A stretch of 64,000 nucleotides of DNA from Rhizobium leguminosarum bv. viciae USDA 2370 (GTDB lineage: Bacteria > Pseudomonadota > Alphaproteobacteria > Rhizobiales > Rhizobiaceae). The notes under the pieces are model-generated. The model made no database searches, was not told the origin of the DNA, and was given only the letters and a program-made list of their open reading frames with translations. Each line of letters starts with the position of its first letter. Positions within the stretch are counted from its first letter, which is position 1. The stretch lies in NCBI RefSeq assembly GCF_002008365.1, contig NZ_MRDL01000051.1, forward strand, positions 558,001 through 622,000, read 5' to 3'. The translations under genes were made by a program, and so were the position numbers. Positions 40,241-48,668 of this stretch are shown here, in pieces.

Positions 40241-40918
40241 TCAGCGAATCCGCTTGGCGGCCGGTTCCGGCACCAGTTCGCCGTTGAGGCGACGGTCGAG
40301 GTAATCCTCGCATTCGCCCATCAGCGTTTCCACCTGGCCATTGAAGAAGTGGTTGGCGTTGGCAACGGTGCGGTGGGTGATGAGGATGCCCTTCTGGGTC
40401 TTCAGCTTCTCGACCAAGCCGTTGACATCCTTTTCTGGCGCCACCTTGTCGGCTTCGCCGTTGATGATCAGGCCAGAAGAGGGGCAGGGCGCCAGGAAGG
40501 AAAAGTCGTAGGTGTTCGGCTGCGGCGCGATCGACATGAAGCCTTCGATCTCCGGCCGGCGCATCAGGAGCTGCATGCCGATCCAGGAGCCGAAGGAATA
40601 ACCGGCGACCCAACAGGTCTTGGAATCGGGATGCAGGCTCTGCACCCAGTCGAGCGCCGAGGCGGCATCCGAGAGTTCGCCGGCGCCATGGTCGAATTCA
40701 CCCTGGCTGCGGCCAATGCCCCGGAAGTTGAAGCGCAGCGTCGTGAACCCGCGCTTCTGGAACATGTAGAAGAGCTGATAGACGATCTGATTGTTCATCG
40801 TGCCGCCGAACTGCGGATGCGGATGCAGAATCAGGGCGATGGGCGCGCTTTTTTCCTTGGAGGGCTGGTAGCGGCCTTCAAGACGGCCGGCTGGGCCGTT
40901 GAAAATAACTTCGGGCAT
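40241..40918 (-). CDS. alpha/beta hydrolase of the COG2945 type
   Basis: A 225-residue hydrolase with the family opening VIFNGPAGRLEGRYQ, then ILHPHPQFGGTMNNQIV, RFNFRGIGRSQGEFD, and the nucleophile elbow VAGYSFGSW (Ser near 110). The acid is probably Asp in INGEADKVAP and the His in ANANHFF. The ATG at 40918 gives the standard N-terminus. The enzyme is cytoplasmic with unknown substrate. It diverges from the suf operon across a 217-bp gap full of iron-control motifs, so it might share their regulation. Confidence 0.88.
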   Translation of the reverse strand: MPEVIFNGPAGRLEGRYQPSKEKSAPIALILHPHPQFGGTMNNQIVYQLFYMFQKRGFTTLRFNFRGIGRSQGEFDHGAGELSDAASALDWVQSLHPDSKTCWVAGYSFGSWIGMQLLMRRPEIEGFMSIAPQPNTYDFSFLAPCPSSGLIINGEADKVAPEKDVNGLVEKLKTQKGILITHRTVANANHFFNGQVETLMGECEDYLDRRLNGELVPEPAAKRIR

Positions 40919-40971
40919 TGGTACTCCGGGTTTTATTTCGCGTTCGCGCTGCGCTGGATGACAACATGACT

Positions 40972-40986
40972 TGACTAGTGTTGTCA
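40972..40986 (+). promoter_or_regulatory. IRO-box-like motif (RirA type)
   Basis: TGA-N9-TCA (TGACTAGTGTTGTCA) matches the core of the IRO box recognised by the iron repressor RirA in rhizobia. It is 150 bp upstream of the first suf gene. Assignment is by motif and by the known RirA control of rhizobial suf operons. Confidence 0.55.
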
Positions 40987-40990
40987 GCTT

Positions 40991-41020
40991 TTCTAAAACG
41001 CAGTTTAGAACAATTCGAAA
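40991..41020 (+). promoter_or_regulatory. Irr/ICE box cluster upstream of the suf operon
   Basis: TTTAGAACAATTCGAAA at 41004-41020 fits the iron control element TTTAGAA-N3-TTCTAAA with one mismatch. A further TTCTAAA at 40991-40997 makes a second inverted pair with the same TTTAGAA. Irr binds such sites in rhizobia under low iron. It is 116 bp upstream of sufS2 and also upstream of the divergent hydrolase. Confidence 0.7.
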
Positions 41021-41135
41021 CTTGCATGGCGATCCACGCATCGTGGAACGTGTCATAAGGCAAGCCCGGCGGAAATTTCAAGAAAAATGAACCGCGGCCG
41101 CTGAAGCAAGCTCGTCAAGCGCAGGACTGAAGATC

Positions 41136-42302
41136 ATGGCGCCGCCACGCCTTTATCTCGACTGGAATGCCACAGCGCCGCTGCACCCCGCAGCACGCGC
41201 GGCGATCATGCGCGCCATCGATGTGTTTGGCAATCCGAACAGCGTGCACGGAGAGGGCCGCGCCGCGCGCGCCGCCATCGAAGGCGCACGGCGCAAGGTG
41301 GCGGCACTTGCCGGCACCGGTCCTGGCAATGTGGTCTTTACCAGCGGTGCGACCGAAGCCGCTAACCTGGTGCTGACACCGGATTTCCGCATGGGCCGCA
41401 CGCCGCTTCGGCTCGGCCATCTTTATTTTTCGGCGATCGAGCATCCGGCTGTGCGCGAAGGCGGCCGCTTCGCCAGGGAGAGTATGACGGAGATCCCGGT
41501 GACGGAAGCCGGTATCGTCGATCTCGATGCGCTCGGCCTCCGGCTTGATGCGCATGACAAGGCCGCCGGCCTGCCGATGGTCGCTATCATGCTCGTCAAC
41601 AACGAGACGGGCATCGTGCAGCCGGTTGAGGCGGCGGCAAAGATCGTCCACGCCCATGGCGGGCTCTTCGTCGTCGACGCCGTTCAGGCGGCAGGCCGCA
41701 TCGCGCTCGATATCGAGAAGATCGGCGCCGATTTCATGATCGTCTCCTCGCACAAGATCGGTGGGCCGAAGGGGGCCGGCGCGCTCATCGCACGCGGCGA
41801 GGCGCTGATGCCCAGGCCGCTGATCCAGGGCGGCGGGCAGGAGCGGGGTCACCGCTCAGGGACACAGAATTCTCTGGCGCTGATCGGCTTCGGCGCGGCG
41901 GCAGAAGCTGCGTCCGACGAACTCGAGGCGCGCAATGCGACGATCGGCGCGCTGCGCGAGCGGCTGGAAGCCGGCATGCGTGAGGCGGCATCCGATGTGA
42001 TGATCCACGGCGAGGGCGGCGAGCGCGTCGCCAATACGATCTTCTTCACCCTGCCGGGGCTGAAGGCTGAGACCGGGCAGATCGCCTTCGATCTCGAAGG
42101 CGTTGCCCTTTCTGCAGGTTCGGCCTGCTCATCCGGTCGGCTCGGGGAAAGCCACGTGCTGACGGCAATGGGACGTGACGCCAAGCTCGGAGCGCTACGT
42201 ATCTCGCTCGGCTTTTCGACGACGGAAGACGATGTCGACAGGGCGATTGCGGCTTTCGCGAAGATTGCCTGTCGGCGGAGGTCGGCGGGCGAGGCGGCTT
42301 GA
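41136..42302 (+). CDS. sufS2: cysteine desulfurase, first suf gene
   Basis: A 388-residue PLP enzyme releasing sulphur from cysteine for Fe-S cluster assembly. It opens with LYLDWNATAPLHPAARAA; the PLP lysine lies in SSHKIGGPKGAGAL near residue 207, and the persulphide Cys in SAGSACSSGRLGES near 330. This is the IscS/NifS-like class rather than the SufS class encoded later in the operon. It heads sufS2-B-C-D-S-T-A as in R. leguminosarum, behind Irr- and RirA-type motifs. A 142-bp gap separates it from sufB, which could hold a second promoter. Confidence 0.94.
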   Translation: MAPPRLYLDWNATAPLHPAARAAIMRAIDVFGNPNSVHGEGRAARAAIEGARRKVAALAGTGPGNVVFTSGATEAANLVLTPDFRMGRTPLRLGHLYFSAIEHPAVREGGRFARESMTEIPVTEAGIVDLDALGLRLDAHDKAAGLPMVAIMLVNNETGIVQPVEAAAKIVHAHGGLFVVDAVQAAGRIALDIEKIGADFMIVSSHKIGGPKGAGALIARGEALMPRPLIQGGGQERGHRSGTQNSLALIGFGAAAEAASDELEARNATIGALRERLEAGMREAASDVMIHGEGGERVANTIFFTLPGLKAETGQIAFDLEGVALSAGSACSSGRLGESHVLTAMGRDAKLGALRISLGFSTTEDDVDRAIAAFAKIACRRRSAGEAA

Positions 42303-42444
42303 CCCGTCAAAACTTGCGGAAACGCAAATTTCTGCTTGCCAATCGGGCTGAAAAGTCCCTTTTGGCCTCTTACATAAAGGGCAGGACAATTGCCCAAACG
42401 CTACAAGCTGCCGGACCTTGTATCCGGCGAGATTGGAGAATGAG

Positions 42445-43914
42445 ATGGCTGCCGTGCAGGAAACAATCGACCAGGTCCGCCTGATCGATGTGGACCAGTA
42501 CAAATACGGTTTCGAGACCGTCATCGAGATGGATAAGGCGCCAAAAGGCCTGTCCGAGGACATCATTCGTTTCATTTCGGCGAAGAAGCAGGAGCCGGAG
42601 TGGATGCTGGAATGGCGTCTCGAGGCCTATCGTCGCTGGCTGACGCTGGAAGAGCCGACCTGGGCGCGCGTCAACTATCCGAAGATCGATTTCAACGACA
42701 TCTATTATTACGCCGCGCCGAAAAGCACGCCGGGTCCGAAGTCGCTCGACGAGGTCGATCCGGAGCTGTTGAAGGTCTATGAGAAGCTCGGCATTCCGCT
42801 GCGTGAACAGGAGATTCTTGCCGGCGTCGAGAAGCCGAAGATCGCCGTCGACGCCGTTTTCGACAGCGTCTCGGTCGTCACCACCTTCAAGGCAGAGCTG
42901 AAGAAGGCCGGCGTGATCTTCATGTCGATCTCGGAAGCCATCCGCGAATATCCCGATCTCGTCCGGAAATATCTCGGCTCGGTCGTGCCGACCTCGGACA
43001 ATTATTACGCGACGCTGAATTCGGCGGTCTTTACCGACGGCTCCTTCGTCTTCGTGCCGAAGGGCGTTCGTTGCCCGATGGAGCTGTCCACCTATTTCCG
43101 CATCAATGAGAAGGGCACCGGCCAGTTCGAGCGCACGCTGATCATTGCGGAAGAGGGCGCCTACGTCTCCTATCTCGAAGGCTGCACGGCGCCGCAGCGC
43201 GATGAAAACCAATTGCATGCCGCCGTGGTCGAGCTGGTTGCGCTCGATGACGCCGAGATCAAATATTCGACGGTGCAGAACTGGTATCCGGGCGACAAGA
43301 ACGGCAAGGGCGGCATCTACAATTTCGTCACCAAGCGCGGCGATTGCCGCGGCGACCGTTCGAAGATCTCCTGGACGCAGGTCGAAACCGGCTCGGCGAT
43401 CACCTGGAAGTATCCGTCCTGCATCCTGCGCGGCGACGACAGCCGCGGCGAATTCTACTCGATCGCCGTTTCGAATGGCCATCAGCAGATCGACAGCGGC
43501 ACCAAGATGATCCATCTCGGCAAGAACACGTCGAGCCGCATCGTCTCCAAGGGTATCGCCGCCGGCGTTTCCAACAACACCTATCGCGGCCAGGTCTCGG
43601 CTCACCGCAAGGCGTCGAATGCGCGCAACTTCACCCAGTGCGATTCGCTTTTGATCGGTGACAAGTGCGGCGCCCACACCGTGCCCTACATCGAGGCGAA
43701 GAATTCGACGGCGCAGTTCGAGCATGAAGCGACGACTTCGAAGATCTCCGAGGACCAGCTGTTCTACTGCCTGCAGCGCGGCATCCCGACCGAAGCCGCG
43801 ATCGCACTGATCGTCAACGGCTTCGTCAAGGAAGTCCTGCAGGAACTGCCGATGGAATTCGCCGTCGAGGCACAGAAGCTGATCAGCATCTCGCTCGAGG
43901 GTTCGGTGGGGTAA
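42445..43914 (+). CDS. sufB: Fe-S cluster assembly scaffold protein SufB
   Basis: A 489-residue scaffold that builds [4Fe-4S] clusters in the SufBC2D complex. Characteristic stretches are GVRCPMELSTYFRIN, EGCTAPQRDENQLHAAVVELVA and STVQNWYPGD, plus the C-terminal FEHEATTSKISEDQLFYCLQRG shared with SufD. The ATG at 42445 follows TTGGAGAATG and gives the usual N-terminus; an upstream in-frame start at 42418 is less likely. A dead GIY-YIG cassette separates it from sufC. Confidence 0.97.
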   Translation: MAAVQETIDQVRLIDVDQYKYGFETVIEMDKAPKGLSEDIIRFISAKKQEPEWMLEWRLEAYRRWLTLEEPTWARVNYPKIDFNDIYYYAAPKSTPGPKSLDEVDPELLKVYEKLGIPLREQEILAGVEKPKIAVDAVFDSVSVVTTFKAELKKAGVIFMSISEAIREYPDLVRKYLGSVVPTSDNYYATLNSAVFTDGSFVFVPKGVRCPMELSTYFRINEKGTGQFERTLIIAEEGAYVSYLEGCTAPQRDENQLHAAVVELVALDDAEIKYSTVQNWYPGDKNGKGGIYNFVTKRGDCRGDRSKISWTQVETGSAITWKYPSCILRGDDSRGEFYSIAVSNGHQQIDSGTKMIHLGKNTSSRIVSKGIAAGVSNNTYRGQVSAHRKASNARNFTQCDSLLIGDKCGAHTVPYIEAKNSTAQFEHEATTSKISEDQLFYCLQRGIPTEAAIALIVNGFVKEVLQELPMEFAVEAQKLISISLEGSVG

Positions 43915-43925
43915 ACACGGTTTCC

Positions 43926-43953
43926 GTCATCCTCGGGCTTGTCCCGAGGATCT
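43926..43953 (+). repeat. left 28-bp palindromic terminal repeat of the GIY-YIG cassette
   Basis: It starts GTCATCCTCGGG and ends CCCGAGGATCT, beginning 11 bp after the sufB stop. It is the exact reverse complement of 44320-44347. Confidence 0.9.
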
Positions 43954-43974
43954 GCAGCGGCCAGAGAACAAAGG

Positions 43975-44313
43975 ATGAGTGGTTTCGTCTACATGATGTC
44001 CGACAAACCGCGAGGCGTGATCTACACCGGCGTTACGAGTGATTTGCACGGACGCATTGGGAACACCGCAACGAGATCCAGAAGGGCTTTACGCAGAAAT
44101 ACAGAGCAAAGAATCTTGTCTGGTTTGAGAACCACCCGAACATCGTGTTGGCGATCCGACGAGAGAAGTCTTTAACGCTACCTGCGTGAATGGAAAATCA
44201 AGCTTATAGAGGGCATCAATCCGACCTGGATCGACCTCTACGAGCGGATCGATGAAATCGAGAATATCTATCGACCGCATCCGAATACGCGGGAGTGGAG
44301 CGATTACAATTGA
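43975..44313 (+). pseudogene. GIY-YIG nuclease-like gene, disrupted by two frameshifts
   Basis: The start (SGFVYMMSDKPRGVIYTGVTSDLHGRI) is a clear GIY-YIG domain opening with VYMM and IYTG. The continuation (WEHRNEIQKGFTQKYRAKNLVWFENH..., from 44058) lies in a second frame, one base lost near 44056. The third part, YLREWKIKLIEGINPTWIDLYERIDEIE to the TGA at 44311, is in a third frame after a 2-base loss near 44075-44175 (between REKSL and RYLREW, at about 44175). Spliced together they give a normal domain of about 112 residues. It is therefore a recent pseudogene. Intact relatives are small single-domain proteins of unknown role. Confidence 0.88.
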
Positions 44314-44319
44314 AGGCTT

Positions 44320-44347
44320 AGATCCTCGGGACAAGCCCGAGGATGAC
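44320..44347 (-). repeat. right 28-bp palindromic terminal repeat of the GIY-YIG cassette
   Basis: Exact inverted copy of 43926-43953, starting 6 bp after the GIY-YIG stop codon and ending 67 bp before the sufC start. Confidence 0.9.
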
Positions 44348-44414
44348 GATCGAGACCGATGAGCACGGTCAATCAGGCGGCACTTGGACCCGCCTTATGG
44401 ACAGGAAGAACGAA

Positions 44415-45170
44415 ATGCTTGAAATCAGAAACCTCCATGCCCGCATCGCCGAAGACGGCACCGAGATCATCCGTGGTCTGAACCTGACGGTGAAGGCCGG
44501 CGAAGTTGCTGCCATCATGGGGCCGAACGGCTCCGGCAAGTCGACGCTCTCCTATGTGCTCTCCGGCCGCAGCGATTACGAAGTCACCGAGGGCGACATT
44601 CTCTATAATGGCGAGAGCATCCTCGAGCTCGATCCGGCCGAGCGCGCGGCCAAGGGCATCTTCCTGGCCTTCCAGTATCCGGTCGAAATTCCGGGTGTTG
44701 CCACTATGCAGTTCCTGAAGGTGGCGATGAACGAGCAGCGCAAGGCGCGCGGCGAGGACGAGTTGACGACGCCGGATTTCATGCGCCGGGTCAAGGATGC
44801 CGCCGGCAAGCTGCAGATCAATACCGAGATGCTGAAGCGGCCGCTGAATGTCGGCTTTTCCGGCGGCGAGAAGAAGCGCGCCGAAATCCTGCAGATGGCG
44901 CTGCTCGAACCGAAGCTCTGCGTGCTTGACGAAACCGATTCCGGCCTCGACATCGATGCGCTGAAGATCGTCGCCGACGGCGTCAATGCGTTGCGTTCGC
45001 CGGACCGCGCGGTTGTGGTCATCACCCATTACCAGCGCCTGCTCGACTATATCGTGCCGGATACCGTCCACGTGCTCTACAAGGGCCAGGTGATCAAGTC
45101 GGGTGACAAGACGCTGGCGCATGAGCTGGAAGCCAACGGCTATGCCGACATCATCGGCACGGCAGCCTGA
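44415..45170 (+). CDS. sufC: Fe-S cluster assembly ATPase SufC
   Basis: A 251-residue ABC-type ATPase that drives conformational change of SufBD during cluster assembly. Walker A is GPNGSGKST near residue 38, the ABC signature is FSGGEKKRAEI, Walker B is LCVLDETDSGLDID, and the switch His is in VITHYQRLLDY. The ATG at 44415 has AGGAAG upstream; the frame extends back to 44343 inside the repeat but without homology. The GIY-YIG cassette lies immediately upstream. Confidence 0.97.
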   Translation: MLEIRNLHARIAEDGTEIIRGLNLTVKAGEVAAIMGPNGSGKSTLSYVLSGRSDYEVTEGDILYNGESILELDPAERAAKGIFLAFQYPVEIPGVATMQFLKVAMNEQRKARGEDELTTPDFMRRVKDAAGKLQINTEMLKRPLNVGFSGGEKKRAEILQMALLEPKLCVLDETDSGLDIDALKIVADGVNALRSPDRAVVVITHYQRLLDYIVPDTVHVLYKGQVIKSGDKTLAHELEANGYADIIGTAA

Positions 45171-45194
45171 GTTCGGGTGGAAAGGACGACGTCC

Positions 45195-46469
45195 ATGAAC
45201 ATGCAGACGACGAGCCGCCTGACTGCGGCCGAGACAGCGTTGATCGAGGCCTTCAACCAGCAGATCGGCGAACTGCCGGGCAATGGTGCGGTGACGGCCC
45301 TGCGCGACCGGCTTCTCGACGACCTGAAGAAGGCCGGCCTGCCGACGCGCCGCGTCGAGGCTTGGCATTATACCGACCTCAAGAATCTGCTGCGCACCGT
45401 TCCGCCGCAGGCGGGCGATGCCGGCTCGGAGGCTTTGGAGCCGCTCGTTGCTGATGCCACGGTGCTGGCGGTGATCCAGGGCCATTCCAACCAGAAGGCT
45501 ACGGCCGACGGTCTTGGCGTTTCGGCCTATTTTGAACGTCTGCTTGACGGCTCTGCCGCAGGCGGGCTCGATGCGCTCGGCAGCGACGACGCCGTCGGCC
45601 GCATCAATGGCAGCTTCGTGCGCGACGGCTATGTCATCGACGTGCCTGCCGATGCCGAGCTTGAAAACCCTCTTGAAATCCAGTTCATCCATGCGGGTGG
45701 GCAGGCACATACGCGCCTTCCCGTGGCCTTCGGCGCCGGTGTCAAGGCGACCGTCATCGAGCGTCACCTCACGGTGACCGGTGATGCGGCTCTCGTGTCC
45801 CACGTCAGCGACATCACGGTGGGCGAAGGCACGGAACTGACCTGGATCATCCTGCAGCAGCAGGGGGCCGACGATACGCATCTCGGGCAGATCCGCATCG
45901 ATCTCGGCGCTGACGCCAAGCTCCGGCTTTTCGTCATCAATGCCGGCGGCAGGCTGGTGCGCCAGGAGCTTAACATCAAGGTGACGGGCGAGGGCGCCGA
46001 TCTGACGTTGCGCGGCATCAACCTGCTCGGGGGCGACAGCCATACCGACGTGACGATGGTGCTCGGCCACGACGTGCCGAACACCGGCTCGACCGAAGTG
46101 ATCCGCAACGTCGTCTTCGACCGCGCCAAGGGCGTCTTCCAGGGCATGATCCGGGTCGCGCCCGATGCGCAGAAGACCGATGCCAAGATGGCCTGCAACA
46201 CGCTGTTGATGTCCGACGATGCCGAATTCTCGGTCAAGCCCGAGCTTGAAATCTTCGCCGACGACGTGCAGTGCGGCCACGGCGCGACGGTGACCGATAT
46301 CGACGCCAATCACCTCTATTACATGATGGCGCGCGGCATTCCGGAGAACAAGGCGCGGGCGATGCTCGTCAACGCCTTCGTCGCCGAGATCGTCGAGGAA
46401 CTGGAAGACGAGGCCCTGGTCGAGGCGCTGGAAGGCGTGATTTCGGCCTGGCTCGAAAAGCACGCCTGA
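45195..46469 (+). CDS. sufD: Fe-S cluster assembly protein SufD
   Basis: A 424-residue SufB paralogue that completes the SufBC2D scaffold. It has LPTRRVEAWHYTDLKNLLR in the N-terminal third, and a C-terminal beta-helix ending MACNTLLMSDDAEFSVKPELEIFADDVQCGHGAT with the conserved Cys and His. The ATG at 45195 is preferred on spacing to GGAAAGGA; it starts 24 bp after the sufC stop. Confidence 0.96.
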   Translation: MNMQTTSRLTAAETALIEAFNQQIGELPGNGAVTALRDRLLDDLKKAGLPTRRVEAWHYTDLKNLLRTVPPQAGDAGSEALEPLVADATVLAVIQGHSNQKATADGLGVSAYFERLLDGSAAGGLDALGSDDAVGRINGSFVRDGYVIDVPADAELENPLEIQFIHAGGQAHTRLPVAFGAGVKATVIERHLTVTGDAALVSHVSDITVGEGTELTWIILQQQGADDTHLGQIRIDLGADAKLRLFVINAGGRLVRQELNIKVTGEGADLTLRGINLLGGDSHTDVTMVLGHDVPNTGSTEVIRNVVFDRAKGVFQGMIRVAPDAQKTDAKMACNTLLMSDDAEFSVKPELEIFADDVQCGHGATVTDIDANHLYYMMARGIPENKARAMLVNAFVAEIVEELEDEALVEALEGVISAWLEKHA

Positions 46470-46481
46470 TCGGATATATCA

Positions 46482-47723
46482 ATGGACAAGATAGTGCCGG
46501 CCACCCAATACGACGTCGAAGCCATCCGTCGGGATTTTCCGATCCTGGCGGAGAAGGTGCACGGCAAGCCGCTGGTCTATCTCGACAACGGTGCCTCGGC
46601 GCAGAAGCCGCAGGTGGTGATCGACGCCATCTCGCATGCCTATAGCCATGAATATGCCAATGTGCATCGCGGCCTGCACTATCTTTCGAATGCGGCCACG
46701 GACGCCTATGAGGCAGCGCGCGAGAAGGTGCGCCGCTTCCTTAATGCACCTTCGGTCAACGACATCGTTTTCACCAAGAATTCGACGGAAGCGATCAACA
46801 CCGTCGCCTATGGCTGGGGCATGCCTAGGATTGGCGAAGGCGACGAGATCGTCCTGACGATCATGGAGCACCATTCCAACATCGTGCCCTGGCACTTCAT
46901 CCGCGAGCGGCAGGGCGCCAAGCTTGTCTGGGTGCCCGTCGACGACGAGGGCGCCTTCCATATCGAAGATTTCGAGAAAAGCCTGACGGAGCGCACCAAG
47001 CTCGTCGCCATCACCCATATGTCGAATGCGCTCGGCACTATCGTTCCCGTCAAGGAGGTCTGCCGGATCGCGCATGAGCGCGGCATCCCGGTGCTGATCG
47101 ACGGCAGCCAGGGCGCCGTGCATCTGCCGGTCGATGTGCAGGATATCGATTGCGACTGGTACGTCATGACCGGTCACAAGCTCTACGGCCCGTCCGGCAT
47201 CGGCGTGCTCTACGGCAAAAAGGAGCGGCTTTTCGAGATGCGGCCGTTCCAGGGCGGCGGCGAGATGATCTTCGAAGTTGCCGAGGATATGGTGACCTAT
47301 AACGACCCGCCGCATCGTTTTGAGGCCGGCACGCCGCCGATCGTGCAGGCGATCGGGCTCGGTTATGCACTCGACTATATGGAGAAGGTCGGACGCGAGG
47401 CGATTTCGCGCCACGAGGCCGATCTTTCTGCCTATGCGGTCGAGCGGCTGAAATCGGTCAATTCGCTGCGGGTCTTCGGGACGGCGCCCGACAAGGGGAG
47501 TATCTTCTCCTTCGAGCTTGCCGGCATTCATGCCCATGACGTCTCGATGGTGATCGACCGGCAGGGTGTTGCGGTCAGGGCCGGCACGCATTGCGCCATG
47601 CCGCTCTTGAAACGCTTCGGCGTCACATCCACATGCCGTGCATCCTTCGGCATGTACAATACCCGCGCCGATGTCGATGCCCTGGCCGATGCGCTTGAAT
47701 ATGCGCGCAAGTTCTTTGCTTGA
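46482..47723 (+). CDS. sufS: cysteine desulfurase SufS
   Basis: A 413-residue group II cysteine desulfurase, the second of the operon. Landmarks are VYLDNGASAQKPQVVIDA, THMSNALGTIVPV, the PLP lysine in VMTGHKLYGPSGIGVLYG near residue 230, and the late Cys in RAGTHCAMPLLKRFG near 367. The RxGHHCA-type segment distinguishes SufS from the IscS-like enzyme at 41136. It starts 12 bp after sufD. Confidence 0.96.
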   Translation: MDKIVPATQYDVEAIRRDFPILAEKVHGKPLVYLDNGASAQKPQVVIDAISHAYSHEYANVHRGLHYLSNAATDAYEAAREKVRRFLNAPSVNDIVFTKNSTEAINTVAYGWGMPRIGEGDEIVLTIMEHHSNIVPWHFIRERQGAKLVWVPVDDEGAFHIEDFEKSLTERTKLVAITHMSNALGTIVPVKEVCRIAHERGIPVLIDGSQGAVHLPVDVQDIDCDWYVMTGHKLYGPSGIGVLYGKKERLFEMRPFQGGGEMIFEVAEDMVTYNDPPHRFEAGTPPIVQAIGLGYALDYMEKVGREAISRHEADLSAYAVERLKSVNSLRVFGTAPDKGSIFSFELAGIHAHDVSMVIDRQGVAVRAGTHCAMPLLKRFGVTSTCRASFGMYNTRADVDALADALEYARKFFA

Positions 47724-47735
47724 GGAGTGTCCGTG

Positions 47736-48116
47736 ATGAGCCTGGACGAAAGCGAACAGAAGATCGACGTGCGCGAAGGCATCGTGCATTCCAGCATTCC
47801 GGCCGATGAGCTGGCGCGGCTGAGCGACGACGTCATCAGCGCGCTGAAGACCGTCTACGATCCGGAAATTCCAGCCGACATCTTCGAACTTGGTCTGATC
47901 TACAAGATCGACATCGAGGACGACCGGATGGTGAAGATCATGATGACGCTGACCGCCCCGGGCTGCCCGGTTGCCGGCGAGATGCCAGGCTGGGTCGAAA
48001 ACGCCGTCGGCGCCGTCGAAGGCGTATCAGGCGTCGAGGTGGCCATGACCTTCGATCCGCCGTGGACGCCGGATCGAATGTCCGAAGAGGCGCAAGTCGC
48101 CGTCGGCTGGTACTGA
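47736..48116 (+). CDS. sufT: SUF system Fe-S assembly protein SufT (MIP18/DUF59 domain)
   Basis: A 126-residue DUF59 protein thought to help maturation of Fe-S proteins. The core ALKTVYDPEIPADIFELGLIYKIDI and LTAPGCPVAGEMPGWVENAV contain the conserved Asp-Pro-Glu and Cys. The ATG at 47736 has GAGGAG 8 bp upstream; a GTG nine bases earlier is too close to that site. It corresponds to the gene called sufX in R. leguminosarum suf operons. Confidence 0.93.
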   Translation: MSLDESEQKIDVREGIVHSSIPADELARLSDDVISALKTVYDPEIPADIFELGLIYKIDIEDDRMVKIMMTLTAPGCPVAGEMPGWVENAVGAVEGVSGVEVAMTFDPPWTPDRMSEEAQVAVGWY

Positions 48117-48209
48117 GATCCCGCGGTATTGATCCGTTTACCTCAGGGTACTACATTTGAGTCACGATGCGCCGGATCTTGACCCCGGTTGCGGAAGGAG
48201 AATGAGCCG

Positions 48210-48602
48210 ATGGGCTTTGCAATCATGAGCATGACGGACGGGGCTGCGGCCCGCGTCAAAGCGATCGTCGACAATTCTGGGCCTGATGCCAAGGGCGTGC
48301 GCGTCGGCATCAAGAAGGGCGGCTGCGCCGGGATGGAATATACCATCGACCTGGTGACCGAGCCCAATGCCAAGGACGATCTGATTGAGCGCGATGGTGC
48401 CAAAGTCTGGGTCGAGCCGTCGGCAGCCCTCTATCTGCTCGGTACCGAAATGGGCTTTGAGACGACGAAGTTGCGCTCCGGCTTCACCTTCACCAATCCG
48501 AACCAGACGTCGGCCTGCGGCTGCGGCGAATCCGTCGAGCTGAAGCCTGCCGATCTCGCTGCCCTTGCTGCCCAGCGCCAGGGTGAGCCGGCGCATTCCT
48601 GA
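48210..48602 (+). CDS. sufA: A-type Fe-S carrier SufA (HesB/IscA family)
   Basis: A 130-residue cluster carrier. The three cluster ligands are present: Cys in KKGGCAGMEY near residue 40 and the CGC of SACGCGES near 109. The ATG at 48210 has GGAAGGAG nine bases upstream. It is the last gene of the operon, 93 bp after sufT. A short GGCTGG/CCAGCC hairpin follows the stop and may mark the transcript end. Confidence 0.94.
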   Translation: MGFAIMSMTDGAAARVKAIVDNSGPDAKGVRVGIKKGGCAGMEYTIDLVTEPNAKDDLIERDGAKVWVEPSAALYLLGTEMGFETTKLRSGFTFTNPNQTSACGCGESVELKPADLAALAAQRQGEPAHS

Positions 48603-48668
48603 TAGCCGCGACTTTCAGGCTGGCGGGAAATTCTCAGCCAGCCAATTCTCGATGAAATTAGGGCGTGC

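Larger units (their letters stand above)
43926..44347. mobile_element. inverted-repeat-bounded cassette carrying a dead GIY-YIG gene
   Basis: A 422-bp unit inserted between sufB and sufC. Its ends are exact 28-bp inverted copies of one another (43926-43953 and 44320-44347). Each copy is itself a hairpin, with ATCCTCGGG and CCCGAGGAT arms around CTTGT. The gene inside begins 21 bp after the left copy and ends 6 bp before the right copy, so the repeats define the unit tightly. No target-site duplication is visible outside the repeats, and no transposase is present. Confidence 0.65.

Noticed and set aside
44373..46463. Long minus-strand open frame opposite sufC/sufD
   Set aside because: Runs antisense across two certain genes and lacks any recognisable motif.
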